NCBI GenBank assembly: GCA_948875265.1
Contig: CAQRYF010000048.1
Location: 1 to 12,867, forward strand
Origin: an uncultured Clostridia bacterium
Lineage (GTDB): Bacteria; Bacillota; Clostridia; TANB77; CAG-508
Reading direction: 5' to 3'
Length of the DNA stretch: 12,867 nt
Below are positions 1 to 6,897 of the stretch, piece by piece (position 1 is the stretch's first letter; each line of letters begins with the position of its first letter). Position numbers and translations under genes: made by a program. The notes under the pieces were generated by a model. The model saw only the letters and a program-made list of their open reading frames with translations, ran no database searches and was not told the DNA's origin.

Positions 1-848
1 TTCCACTTTCCTCCTTTTGTTGCCCAGAAACTAAAGCCTAAGTATTTCGTTTGCGTTGGTCTTGTTACTTTACTTTTCTCTACATTTACTTTCAATCCGA
101 GTTTCTTCTCAATATATTTTGTTATTGATTTTAATACTCGGTTTGCCGCTTTTTCGCTCTTAACAAGTATCATACAATCATCTGCATACCTCACAAAGTT
201 TAGTTCTCTTGCTTCAAGTTCTTTATCTAATTCATTCAACATTATATTACTTAGTAATGGACTTAGATTTCCACCTTGTGGTGTTCCTTTTGGTGTGGGG
301 CTTATAACTCCATTCTCCATTACTCCTGCACTTAGATATTTTCTTATTAAGGATACCACGTCTCCATCTTTTATTGTTCTTCTTATTATTGTTATTAATC
401 TGTCTTGATTTACTGTATCAAAGAATTTCTCTAAGTCAATGTCTACTATCCAGTCATATCCATCGTTTAGATATTCTAATGTTTTTATTACTGCTTGTTC
501 ACAACTTCTTCCTGGTCTAAATCCATAGCTATTATTATTAAATTGCTCTTCAAATATTGGACTTAATACCTGTACCATTGCTTGTTGTATTATTCTATCC
601 ATTACTGCTGGTATTCCTAGATTTCTTTTCTTTCCATTTTCTTTTGGTATTTGAACTCTTCTTACTGGTTGTGGCTTATATCTTCTTTTCCTTATTTGAT
701 TTGTTATTATTTCTTTATTGTCTTTTATATAATCGGCTATTTCATCTACTGTTACACCATCAACTCCTGCTGTTCCTTTGTTTTGGTATACTCTTTTGCA
801 TGCCTTATTTAAGTTTTCTGGATTAAGAATCTTTTCTAAAAGTTCCAT
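1..848 (-). CDS. ltrA: Group II intron reverse transcriptase/maturase (partial, C-terminus outside window)
   Basis: This is the intron-encoded protein that assists splicing and copies the intron RNA into DNA during retrohoming. I translated 282 codons from the ATG at 848. Visible family motifs are GVDG at residues 28-31, RRVQIPKENGKKRNLGIP (63-80), SYGFRPGRS (107-115), VDIDLEKFFD (135-144; first catalytic Asp), PQGGNLSPLLSNI (190-202) and the catalytic YADD (221-224), followed by KYLGF (268-272). A purine-rich AGGAAA lies about 9 bases before the ATG. Only the RT fingers/palm and part of the thumb are visible. Class C proteins normally end in domain X without an endonuclease domain, but that end is not in the window. 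The gene sits in intron domain IV, as expected. No in-frame CGG codon was seen. Confidence 0.95.
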   Translation of the reverse strand, partial: MELLEKILNPENLNKACKRVYQNKGTAGVDGVTVDEIADYIKDNKEIITNQIRKRRYKPQPVRRVQIPKENGKKRNLGIPAVMDRIIQQAMVQVLSPIFEEQFNNNSYGFRPGRSCEQAVIKTLEYLNDGYDWIVDIDLEKFFDTVNQDRLITIIRRTIKDGDVVSLIRKYLSAGVMENGVISPTPKGTPQGGNLSPLLSNIMLNELDKELEARELNFVRYADDCMILVKSEKAANRVLKSITKYIEKKLGLKVNVEKSKVTRPTQTKYLGFSFWATKGGKW

Positions 849-1364
849 ATCTGTTTTCCTCTTTCCTTTCTGAAGATAGACAAATTATTTATTTTGAGTA
901 ACCATCTGAGATACGCTCATACTCTCCTCATTAACACATTCTAACTATTATCTATCTCTAAATATTGGTAGTGAAAACACTACAAATTGTTCAGTCCTTC
1001 GAAAAAAAACTTTTCTACTATGACCTCTGCTGACTTCTTGTGACTAACCGTTTTCGAACATTAGCTATTAAGTATAATATCTAATGTTCACAAGACCTCA
1101 CAGGGTAAGTCGTTTAACTTTCCTCTTTTACTCGCTTGATTTACTGTATAAGGTTACGTATATCTTTTGGGCTTTAACTTGAGTTGTAGTCTTACCCTCT
1201 TATACAGCCTTAGTATCAAGTTTTTGTACATCGAGCCAAGATTTTGATACACACTTCCTCCACTTCCACCTCACGATGGATAGCTTGTGCTTCTCTATGT
1301 GGTTAGCGATATATACCTCCACTACGGACTTTCACCGATTAGTTAAACGACATGCCTGTCGCAC
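849..1364 (-). ncRNA. Group II intron RNA, domains I to IV (5' portion)
   Basis: This 516-base stretch has no credible gene. Read from 1364 downward it is the ribozyme part of the intron upstream of the RT gene. It contains several helices; the clearest pairs GAACATTAG with CTAATGTTC at 1055-1090. It is less AT-rich than its surroundings, which fits a structured RNA. Domain boundaries and the EBS sites were not assigned; a covariance-model search would be needed for that. Confidence 0.8.
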
Positions 1365-1370
1365 AACATA

Positions 1371-1417
1371 GAAAAAATCGTGAAATAGAAAAAATTTTTT
1401 CCAATTCACGATTTTTT
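1371..1417 (-). terminator. Rho-independent terminator after the toxin gene; intron target site
   Basis: Positions 1372-1384 and 1405-1417 form a perfect 13-bp inverted repeat (TTCACGATTTTTT on the minus strand). The interior, 1388-1401, is itself palindromic. The minus-strand right arm ends in six T, giving a classic terminator just after the stop codon of the toxin-like gene (1424). The group II intron starts at 1364, directly after the T-tract and the bases CTATGTT. Confidence 0.85.
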
Positions 1418-1423
1418 TGAGAG

Positions 1424-1690
1424 CTAATTTGGGACTACTTTTTCAGCAGCCTCATCAACTATTCTACTCCTTTTTATCTTAGCTTCATAAATTCTTTTAT
1501 ATTTTTCTAACTTACTACTAATTGGTATAAACCATATTAAATTTTGATATTCTTTATCCTTAAAACAATAAAAGCATGGTCTTTTAGTTCCTCTTTCCTT
1601 ATTCGCACACAATTCCTTATCTTTTACTAATTCAAAAAATTCATCTTTTATAAAATAAAATTTCCCTTTTTCTATTATCACTTTTTTCAC
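1424..1690 (-). CDS. Type III toxin-antitoxin toxin, CptN/ToxN-like endoribonuclease (short, possibly truncated)
   Basis: The 88-residue product resembles CptN/TenpN toxins, relatives of ToxN and AbiQ. These are endoribonucleases that cut RNA and are held inactive by a repeat RNA. Family-like pieces are KFYFIKDEFFE (10-20), RPCFYCFKD (37-45) and WFIPISSKLEKYKRIYEAKI (53-72). The Ser-Ser-Lys at 58-60 aligns with the active-site region of ToxN as I remember it. The start is GTG at 1690, close behind AAGAAGGG; a second GTG at 1681 is possible. Full family members are about 150-190 residues from memory, so this protein covers only the N-terminal half. Its tail (SRIVDEAAEKVVPN) does not look like the family. 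It may be a decayed or cut-back toxin. The promoter, repeat RNA and terminator just upstream make the identification much stronger than the protein alone. Confidence 0.7.
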   Translation of the reverse strand: MKKVIIEKGKFYFIKDEFFELVKDKELCANKERGTKRPCFYCFKDKEYQNLIWFIPISSKLEKYKRIYEAKIKRSRIVDEAAEKVVPN

Positions 1691-1730
1691 AACCCTTCTT
1701 GTCTTTATTAGAAATATAATTTCTTATAAC

Positions 1731-1761
1731 AAAAAAAGAGAGCTATTCAGTAATAGCCCCC
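1731..1761 (-). terminator. Terminator between antitoxin RNA and toxin gene
   Basis: On the minus strand GGGGGCTATT (1761-1752) pairs with AATAGCTCTC (1747-1738) across an ACTG loop, with two G-U pairs, and is followed by seven T (1737-1731). A terminator at this spot is a defining part of type III toxin-antitoxin loci: most transcripts stop after the antitoxin repeats, and limited read-through supplies the toxin mRNA. Confidence 0.85.
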
Positions 1762-1762
1762 T

Positions 1763-1865
1763 ATTTGTTCATTAGGCATTTTATTATTCGCACCCTAATT
1801 AGCGAAACATATTTGTTCATTAGGCATTTTATTATTCGCACCCTAATTAGCGAAACGTATTTGTT
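1763..1865 (-). ncRNA. Type III antitoxin RNA: 2.15 copies of a 48-bp repeat, each able to form an H-type pseudoknot
   Basis: Copies lie at 1763-1810 and 1811-1858 and differ at one base (1809 a, 1857 g). A 7-base partial third copy is at 1859-1865. On the minus strand each unit carries TTCGC (1850-1854 in the first transcribed copy), ATTAGG (1842-1847), GCGAA (1835-1839) and CCTAAT (1819-1824), in that order. TTCGC pairs with GCGAA, and ATTAGG pairs with CCTAAT, so the two stems interlock as an H-type pseudoknot. This matches ToxI/CptI antitoxin RNAs, which the toxin cuts into single-repeat units that bind and inhibit it. The predicted transcription start (about 1865) coincides with the start of the repeats. 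Confidence 0.85.
1763..1865 (-). repeat. 48-bp tandem repeat, 2.15 copies
   Basis: This is a direct tandem repeat with a 48-base period and 47 of 48 identical positions between the two full copies. It begins and ends with AACAAAT-type boundaries. There are no spacers between the copies, so it is not CRISPR. It encodes the antitoxin RNA described at the same position. Confidence 0.95.
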
Positions 1866-1871
1866 AAAAAC

Positions 1872-1900
1872 ATAATAGCATGTTTTAGCTATGATGTCAA
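1872..1900 (-). promoter_or_regulatory. Strong sigma-70-type promoter of the antitoxin RNA
   Basis: On the minus strand TTGACA (1900-1895), a 17-base spacer and TATTAT (1877-1872) form a near-perfect housekeeping promoter. The expected start, about 7 bases downstream, is at 1865, the first base of the repeat array. A strong promoter is expected because the RNA antitoxin must be abundant. Confidence 0.85.
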
Positions 1901-1935
1901 TATTATTATATCCATTTTTTTACATTTTATTACTA

Positions 1936-3117
1936 TTATACAAGATTTTCTCCAAATTCTATTAATTCTTTTTCCACATTCTCATCTGGAGTCCACATAC
2001 ACTTGATTCCTTCATTTACAACTTCAAATCCTGCATTTTTTAGATATTCTGTTATTTGCTTCACTGCTTCTCCACTCCATCCATAACTTCCAAATGCTGC
2101 TGCTTTTTTATTTTTTAATTTCATTCCTTTTATCATTTCTAAAATGCCTGCAATTGAATGTAAATATCCATTATTTACAGTTGGAGAACCAACCAAAATC
2201 ATCTTAGATTTAAATACTTCTGTTAATACATCTGTCTTGTCATCTTTAGAAGTATTCATTAATTTTATTGTTACTTCTTTATCCTTATTCTGTATACCTT
2301 TTGCAATTGCCTCTGCCATTTTTCTTGTATCATTCCACATTGTATCATATATTATTGTTATCTGATTTTCTTGATAATTATTTGCCCATTCTAAATATTT
2401 TTCTACTATCTGTGTTGGATTTTCTCTCCATATTAATCCATGACTTGGACATATCATATTAATTGGTAAATTCATTGCTAATATCTCATTTATTTTTCTA
2501 ATTGCCATCATACCAAATGGTGCTAAAATATTTGCATAATACTTTAAAGCTTCTTTATATAGTTGATCTTGGTCAACCTCATCTGCATATAAATGTTCAG
2601 ATGCCATATGTTGTCCAAATCCATCACTACTAAATAATACATTTTCTTTATCTAAATAAGCAAACATTGTATCTGGCCAGTGTAACATTGGAGCCTCTAT
2701 AAATGTCAAAGTTGTTTCACCTAAGTTTAGTGTATCTCCTGTTTTAACTATATTAAAATTCCATTCTTTATGATATTGACCTTTTATAGATTTTACTCCA
2801 TTCGCAGTACAATAAATAGGAGTTCCCTCTGGCATCTCCCTCATAAGCTCTGTTAAAGCTCCACTATGATCAATCTCCCCGTGAAGAGCTATTACATAAT
2901 CAATATCATTTAAGTCTATCTCTTCTTTCAACTTACTAACAAATTCTTTATCATATGGAAGCCATGCTGTATCTATTAATACTGTCTTTTCATCTCTTAT
3001 TAGGTAGCTATTATAGCTTGACCCACTTACTGTCGTAAATTCATCTCCATGAAACTTTTTTAATTCCCAATCTGTTTTTCCTACCCAAGTAATTTTATCA
3101 GTTATCTTTTTTGACAT
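1936..3117 (-). CDS. fprA: Flavodiiron protein (A-type flavoprotein, O2/NO reductase)
   Basis: This cytoplasmic enzyme reduces O2 to water and/or NO to N2O, protecting anaerobes from both. It has 393 residues, the normal length for the two-domain form without a rubredoxin fusion. Residues 1 to about 250 are the metallo-beta-lactamase-like diiron domain. Its ligands are H79, E81, D83 (with H84) in HGEIDH, H146, D165 and H226, all present with family spacing. From about residue 252 a flavodoxin-like domain binds FMN, with the phosphate loop at YDTMWNDTRKMAE (257-269) and SPTVNNG at 311-317. An AAGGAGA ribosome site lies about 11 bases before the ATG. The gene has its own promoter and is not obviously co-transcribed with dnaJ, because a long inverted repeat separates them. 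The electron donor (rubredoxin or similar) is not in the window. No terminator hairpin is visible between its stop and the antitoxin promoter. Confidence 0.95.
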   Translation of the reverse strand: MSKKITDKITWVGKTDWELKKFHGDEFTTVSGSSYNSYLIRDEKTVLIDTAWLPYDKEFVSKLKEEIDLNDIDYVIALHGEIDHSGALTELMREMPEGTPIYCTANGVKSIKGQYHKEWNFNIVKTGDTLNLGETTLTFIEAPMLHWPDTMFAYLDKENVLFSSDGFGQHMASEHLYADEVDQDQLYKEALKYYANILAPFGMMAIRKINEILAMNLPINMICPSHGLIWRENPTQIVEKYLEWANNYQENQITIIYDTMWNDTRKMAEAIAKGIQNKDKEVTIKLMNTSKDDKTDVLTEVFKSKMILVGSPTVNNGYLHSIAGILEMIKGMKLKNKKAAAFGSYGWSGEAVKQITEYLKNAGFEVVNEGIKCMWTPDENVEKELIEFGENLV

Positions 3118-3150
3118 TTCTCTTCACTCTCCTTAATATTAACTTATTAC

Positions 3151-3179
3151 ATTTTATCATATAGAAAATTAAAACTCAA
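3151..3179 (-). promoter_or_regulatory. Probable promoter of fprA
   Basis: On the minus strand TTGAGT (3179-3174), 17 bases and TAAAAT (3156-3151) each match the consensus at five of six positions, about 34 bases before the fprA start. No operator could be recognised. Confidence 0.6.
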
Positions 3180-3201
3180 GAAAAATTTCCAACTTTAATT
3201 T

Positions 3202-3336
3202 CTAATTCCTACTTTCGGGTCGGGTCTCAAAATGGGAAAATAAAAACTTTAACAATATATTAATTTTTATAATCTTAATAAATATTAAAAATTATAAAAT
3301 TCCCATTTTGAGACCCGACCCGAAAGTAGGAATTAG
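3202..3336. repeat. Long perfect inverted repeat (37-bp arms) between dnaJ and fprA
   Basis: Positions 3202-3238 and 3300-3336 are exact reverse complements over 37 bp. They enclose 61 bases of almost pure A/T. The arms carry a G+C-rich core (TTTCGGGTCGGGTCTC) unlike the local composition. The structure follows the dnaJ stop by about 20 bases and could end heat-shock operon transcription, although no proper T-tract follows. No transposase or clear target duplication was seen. It could be a MITE- or REP-like element. Confidence 0.9.
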
Positions 3337-3356
3337 GGAATCAAAATGAGAATTTT

Positions 3357-4515
3357 TTATCCAAACAACCCACGTTTTTTTATTGGTGGTTGTTCATTCA
3401 TTGTTTTTGCAAGTTGCATTAATAAATCTCTTTGTTCTTTTGTTAATTTTTTTGGTGTTTGTACTGTTACTGTAAATATAAAATCTCCTTGAACACTAGA
3501 ATTTATTGATTTAAATCCTTTATTTCTAATTGTAAATCTAGTTCCTGTTTGTGTTCCATCTGATATTTTATATTTTTCTTTACTTCCATCAACCATTGGT
3601 ATTTCTAATTCAGCTCCTAATGTTGCTTGAGTAATTGTAATTGGAACTTCACATAGCACATTATTTCCCTTTCTTGTATATATACTATGTCTTTTTATTT
3701 TTACTGTTATATACAAGTCTCCTTTAGGGCCTCCTTTTTCTCCAGGTTCTCCTTCCCCTCTAAGCACAATAGTTTGCCCATCATCTATACCAGCTGGTAT
3801 CTTTACTTTTATCTTAGGTTGTTTTCTAACAGTTCCTTTTCCGCTTGCAAGTTTCACATGGTTCTTTAATTACTTCTCCACTTCCATGGCAATTTGTACA
3901 TGTTCTTGTTGTTTGCATTTGTCCTAAGATAGTATTTTGAACCTGCTTTACTTGACCAGTTCCATTACACATTGAACATTTAGTTACAGAAGTACCTGGC
4001 TTTGCTCCACTACCATGACAAGTATCACATTCTTCATTTCTAGTTATATTTATTTCTTTTTCAACACCTAAAAAAGCTTGTTCAAATGTAATTTCCATAT
4101 GTACATTTAAATCTGCACCTTTTTTTGGACCACTTTGTCTTCTTGAAGAATTTCTACTTCCAAATCCTCCTCCAAAAAATGAAGAAAATATATCTCCTAA
4201 ATCTCCAAAGTCACCAAAATCAGATGTAGAATAAGAATAATATCCTCCTTGACCTCCAAATGGTCCAGCTCCTCCACCAAACCCTTGTGGTCCATCATGA
4301 CCAAATTGGTCATACATTCTTCGTTTTTGTGGATCTGATAAATTTTCATATGCTTCATTTACTTCTTTAAATTTAGCTTCTGCTTCTACTTTATTATCTG
4401 GGTTAGCGTCAGGATGGTATTTTTTTGCAAGTTTACGATAAGCCTTTTTTAACTCATCATCTGTTGCATTTTTATTAACTCCTAATACTTCATAATAATC
4501 TCTTTTACCTGCCAT
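3357..4515 (-). CDS. dnaJ: Chaperone DnaJ (Hsp40), reading frame broken by one extra C at 3843
   Basis: This co-chaperone delivers unfolded proteins to DnaK and stimulates its ATPase. Residues 1-70 form the J domain with HPD at 34-36. A Gly/Phe-rich linker runs from about 73 to 120. The zinc-binding domain has four CXXCXGXG repeats starting at Cys163, 180, 206 and 220. The C-terminal substrate domains follow. In frame 0 the product stops after 229 residues, inside the fourth zinc repeat (CETCK-RKRNC-stop). Dropping a single C at 3843 turns AAG-CGG-AAA into AAG-GGA-AAA, restores CETCKGKG and continues to 3357, for 385 residues in total. The start has GGAGGAG upstream and lies 12 bases after the MazG-like gene, so they are co-transcribed. 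The break may be a recoding site (murI has the same signature), a real mutation, or an error. Confidence 0.93.
3840..3846 (-). other. Putative +1 frameshift site in dnaJ (AAG-CGG-A)
   Basis: On the minus strand the codons are TGC AAG CGG AAA AGG AAC TGT TAG. Skipping C3843 gives TGC AAG GGA AAA GGA ACT GTT AGA, the conserved DnaJ sequence. No prfB-like Shine-Dalgarno stimulator is seen directly upstream. Recoding is inferred; the extra base itself is seen. Confidence 0.55.
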
Positions 4516-4527
4516 TTTCTCCTCCTA

Positions 4528-4902
4528 CTAAAATGTCTTTTTATTATACTTTTCTTTATTATCTTTTTCATAATTCCTATTCATATTTGAATTATGTTTG
4601 TCTATATATGCTTTTGAATATTCCTCTGGAGTTATTTTAAGTCTATTTAAAACTTCAATATAATAATTTTGCACATCTGTTATTTCTTCAATAAATCTTG
4701 ATCTTACAGCTTCATCTTCCATTATAGAATTTATTCCTTTTTTCTTAATTATAGAAATACATTCTCCTATTTCTTCGACCATATACAATATGTGACTTTT
4801 AGCTGCTTTAGGTTCCATATCATTCCACTTTGCTTTATTCACTTCATATAATTCTAATTGCATTTTTTGCATATCAGATATACTCAAATCTTTTTCAGAC
4901 AT
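4528..4902 (-). CDS. MazG-like nucleotide pyrophosphohydrolase
   Basis: The 124-residue all-alpha protein has the metal-binding pattern of the MazG/dUTPase superfamily: EEIGE at 43-47 and EEITD at 72-76, with a final Y..DKH...NRN segment (about 99-110) also usual in these proteins. Such enzymes hydrolyse (d)NTPs to the monophosphate plus pyrophosphate and often clear damaged or unwanted nucleotides; the substrate here is unknown. I chose the ATG at 4902 because AAGGAG lies 8 bases before it; a longer form from GTG at 4911 would overlap that site. It sits between dnaK and dnaJ, 12 bases before dnaJ, so it probably belongs to the HrcA-controlled operon. This is not a standard member of that operon. 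Confidence 0.75.
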   Translation of the reverse strand: MSEKDLSISDMQKMQLELYEVNKAKWNDMEPKAAKSHILYMVEEIGECISIIKKKGINSIMEDEAVRSRFIEEITDVQNYYIEVLNRLKITPEEYSKAYIDKHNSNMNRNYEKDNKEKYNKKTF

Positions 4903-4929
4903 AACTTTCACTCCTTAATTAAAGAAGAC

Positions 4930-4968
4930 TATAGGAACACATTTATTACTTTTAATACTGTTCCTATA
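4930..4968. repeat. Small inverted repeat upstream of the MazG-like gene
   Basis: TATAGGAACA (4930-4939) and TGTTCCTATA (4959-4968) pair over 10 bp around a 19-base loop, in the 107-bp gap between dnaK and the MazG-like gene. It could be a processing or attenuation hairpin. No typical T-tract follows it on the minus strand. Confidence 0.6.
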
Positions 4969-4980
4969 TTTTCAACAAAT

Positions 4981-5011
4981 GAGGGATTTAAGGAACGTCC
5001 CTTAATCCCTC
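4981..5011 (-). repeat. Hairpin just after dnaK
   Basis: GAGGGATT-AAGG pairs with CCTTAATCCCTC across one bulged T, with a GGGACG core. It begins 8 bases after the dnaK stop. On the minus strand it is followed by ATTTGTTG, a poor T-tract, so it is probably a weak terminator or an mRNA-stabilising hairpin. That would let DnaK be made in excess over DnaJ from one transcript. Confidence 0.65.
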
Positions 5012-5018
5012 TTTTAAT

Positions 5019-6872
5019 TTATTCTTTTTTATCATCATCTTCTACTTTATAATCAGCATCATATACATTTCCATTCTCATCTGTTTTTGGACCTTCACCA
5101 GCTGCTGCATTTGGGTCTACTCCTTCTGCTCCATTTGGATTTGCACTTTTATATAATTGTTCTGACATTTCATAGAATACCTTTGTTAATTTTTCAGTTG
5201 CTTCTTTAATAGTTTCAGTATTGTTTGTTTCAAGAGCTTTTTTAGTGTTTTCAATTTCAGCTTCAACTTTTGCTTTTTCTTCTCCACTAATTTTGTCTCC
5301 TAAATCAGTTAATGTTTTTTCACTATTATAAATTAAACTTTCTGCATTGTTTTTAACTTCAATTTCTTCTTTTTTCTTCTTATCTTCTTCAGCATGTGCT
5401 TCAGCATCTTTAACAGCTTTATCAATATCTTCATCTGTAAGGTTAGTTGATGCTGTAATTGATACATCTTGGCTGTTTCCTGTTGCCATATCTTTTGCAG
5501 ATACATGTACGATACCATTTGCATCAATGTCAAATGTTACTTCGATTTGTGGCACTCCTCTTGGTGCTGCTGGAATTCCAGTTAATTGGAATCTTCCAAG
5601 TGTTTTATTATAAGCTGCCATTTCTCTTTCTCCTTGTAGCACATGAACTTCTACTGATGTTTGACCATCTGCTGCTGTTGAGAATATTTGTGATTTTTTA
5701 GTTGGTATTGTTGTATTTCTTTCAATTAATTTTGTAAATACTCCTCCATATGTCTCAATACCTAATGATAATGGTGTTACATCTAATAATACTAAATCTT
5801 TAACATCTCCTGATAATACACCACCTTGAATAGCTGCACCAATAGCAACACATTCATCTGGATTGATACCTTTATCAGCATCTTTTCCTGTAATTCTTTT
5901 TACAGCTTCTTGTACTGCTGGTACTCTTGTTGAACCACCAACTAATAATACTTTATGAATATCACTTGCAGATATTCCTGCATCTTTTAAAGCTTGGTTA
6001 ACTGGTCCTGCAGTTGCTTCTACTAAATCATGAATTAATTCTTCAAATTTAGATCTTGTTAATGTTACATCTAAATGTTTTGGGCCTGTTGAATCAGCTG
6101 TAATAAATGGTAAATTAATTTGTGTTTGTTGAACACCAGATAATTCTATTTTCGCTTTTTCTGCTGCTTCTTTTAATCTTTGCATTGCCATTTTATCTGC
6201 TTTTAAATCAATTCCATTTGATTTTTTAAATTCATCTACTAAATAATTAATGATAGCTTCATCAAAATCATCTCCACCTAACTTTGTGTTACCATTTGTA
6301 GCTAAAACTTCAAATACTCCATCACCAATATCAAGAATAGAAACGTCAAATGTTCCTCCACCTAAATCATATATTAATATTTTTTGATCTTGTTCTTTAT
6401 CCATACCATAAGCTAAAGCTGCTGCAGTTGGTTCATTTATAATTCTTAATACTTCAAGTCCTGCAATTTTACCAGCATCTTTAGTTGCTTGTCTTTGGCT
6501 ATCATTGAAGTATGCTGGAACTGTAATAACAGCTTGAGTTACTTTTTGTCCTAAATAATTTTCGGCATCTGCTTTTAATTTTTGTAAAATCATAGCTGAA
6601 ATCTCTTGTGGTGTAAATTTATCACCTTCTATATCCACTTTATCTGCTGTTCCCATTTTTCTTTTGATTGAAATAACAGTATTATCTGGATTTGTAACTG
6701 CTTGACGTTTAGCAATTTGTCCTACTAATCTTTCTCCATTTTTAGAGAATGCAACTACTGATGGAGTTGTTCTATTACCTTCAGCATTTGGTATAACAAC
6801 AGCTTCTCCTCCTTCCATAACTGATACACATGAGTTTGTTGTTCCTAAGTCAATTCCTATTATTTTTCCCAT
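5019..6872 (-). CDS. dnaK: Chaperone DnaK (Hsp70)
   Basis: This ATP-dependent cytoplasmic chaperone works with GrpE and DnaJ. The 617 residues are a normal length. The ATPase domain begins with IGIDLGTTNS (5-14) and contains DLGGGTFDVSI and LLVGGSTRVPAV, the other two Hsp70 signatures. The linker has DLVLLDVTPLSLG. The substrate domain includes RNTTIPTKKSQIFSTA and a DIDANGIVHVSAKD strand. The helical lid is Glu/Lys-rich, and the acidic tail ends in EDDDKKE. The Gram-positive-type gap in the ATPase domain fits the short length. The start is preceded by AGAGGAGG. It lies 133 bases after grpE, a gap filled by a large inverted repeat, and belongs to the HrcA operon. Confidence 0.98.
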   Translation of the reverse strand: MGKIIGIDLGTTNSCVSVMEGGEAVVIPNAEGNRTTPSVVAFSKNGERLVGQIAKRQAVTNPDNTVISIKRKMGTADKVDIEGDKFTPQEISAMILQKLKADAENYLGQKVTQAVITVPAYFNDSQRQATKDAGKIAGLEVLRIINEPTAAALAYGMDKEQDQKILIYDLGGGTFDVSILDIGDGVFEVLATNGNTKLGGDDFDEAIINYLVDEFKKSNGIDLKADKMAMQRLKEAAEKAKIELSGVQQTQINLPFITADSTGPKHLDVTLTRSKFEELIHDLVEATAGPVNQALKDAGISASDIHKVLLVGGSTRVPAVQEAVKRITGKDADKGINPDECVAIGAAIQGGVLSGDVKDLVLLDVTPLSLGIETYGGVFTKLIERNTTIPTKKSQIFSTAADGQTSVEVHVLQGEREMAAYNKTLGRFQLTGIPAAPRGVPQIEVTFDIDANGIVHVSAKDMATGNSQDVSITASTNLTDEDIDKAVKDAEAHAEEDKKKKEEIEVKNNAESLIYNSEKTLTDLGDKISGEEKAKVEAEIENTKKALETNNTETIKEATEKLTKVFYEMSEQLYKSANPNGAEGVDPNAAAGEGPKTDENGNVYDADYKVEDDDKKE

Positions 6873-6897
6873 TTTAAAATCCTCCTCTTAATTTTGC

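Larger units (their letters stand above)
1..1364 (-). mobile_element. Group II intron, 5' part (probably class C), 3' end outside window
   Basis: Read on the minus strand, the element begins at 1364 with GTGCGAC, matching the GUGYG 5' consensus of group II introns. About 515 bases of structured, gene-free RNA follow, then an intron-encoded reverse transcriptase from 848 that runs off the window. The RNA part contains phrases typical of these introns, such as GGTGAAAGTCC near 1331 and GAAGTCAGCAGAGGTCATAG near 1020-1040. The insertion point lies 7 bases past the T-tract of a terminator hairpin (1372-1417), the target preference known for class C introns. Domain V, domain VI and the 3' splice site would lie beyond position 1, so class and completeness cannot be confirmed here. 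Confidence 0.9.

Noticed and set aside
557..826. An 89-aa plus-strand ORF within the reverse transcriptase
   Set aside because: It is an antisense shadow made of Leu/Phe-rich translation of the RT gene; the same reason removes similar plus-strand ORFs opposite fprA, dnaJ, dnaK, hrcA, apt and the permease.
1295..1301. An EBS1 site (ACATAGA on the minus strand) pairing with TCTATGT of the 5' exon
   Set aside because: The complementarity is real but offset by one base from the splice site and lies only about 65 bases into the intron, earlier than EBS1 normally occurs; it may be chance.
1763..1865. A short CRISPR array
   Set aside because: The two 48-bp copies are directly adjacent with no spacers and no cas genes nearby; they follow the type III antitoxin plan instead.
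3357..3857. A separate 166-aa gene for the DnaJ C-terminal domain
   Set aside because: Its apparent GTG start lies inside the zinc repeat without a ribosome site, and its sequence continues DnaJ exactly once one C is skipped, so it is the second half of a single gene.
3840..3880. A prfB-like frameshift stimulator upstream of the dnaJ CGG
   Set aside because: No Shine-Dalgarno-like sequence stands a few bases before the site, no stop codon follows immediately, and no strong downstream hairpin is apparent.
5333..5533. A 66-aa minus-strand ORF inside dnaK
   Set aside because: It is an out-of-frame shadow of dnaK with low-complexity Lys/Met/Gln composition.
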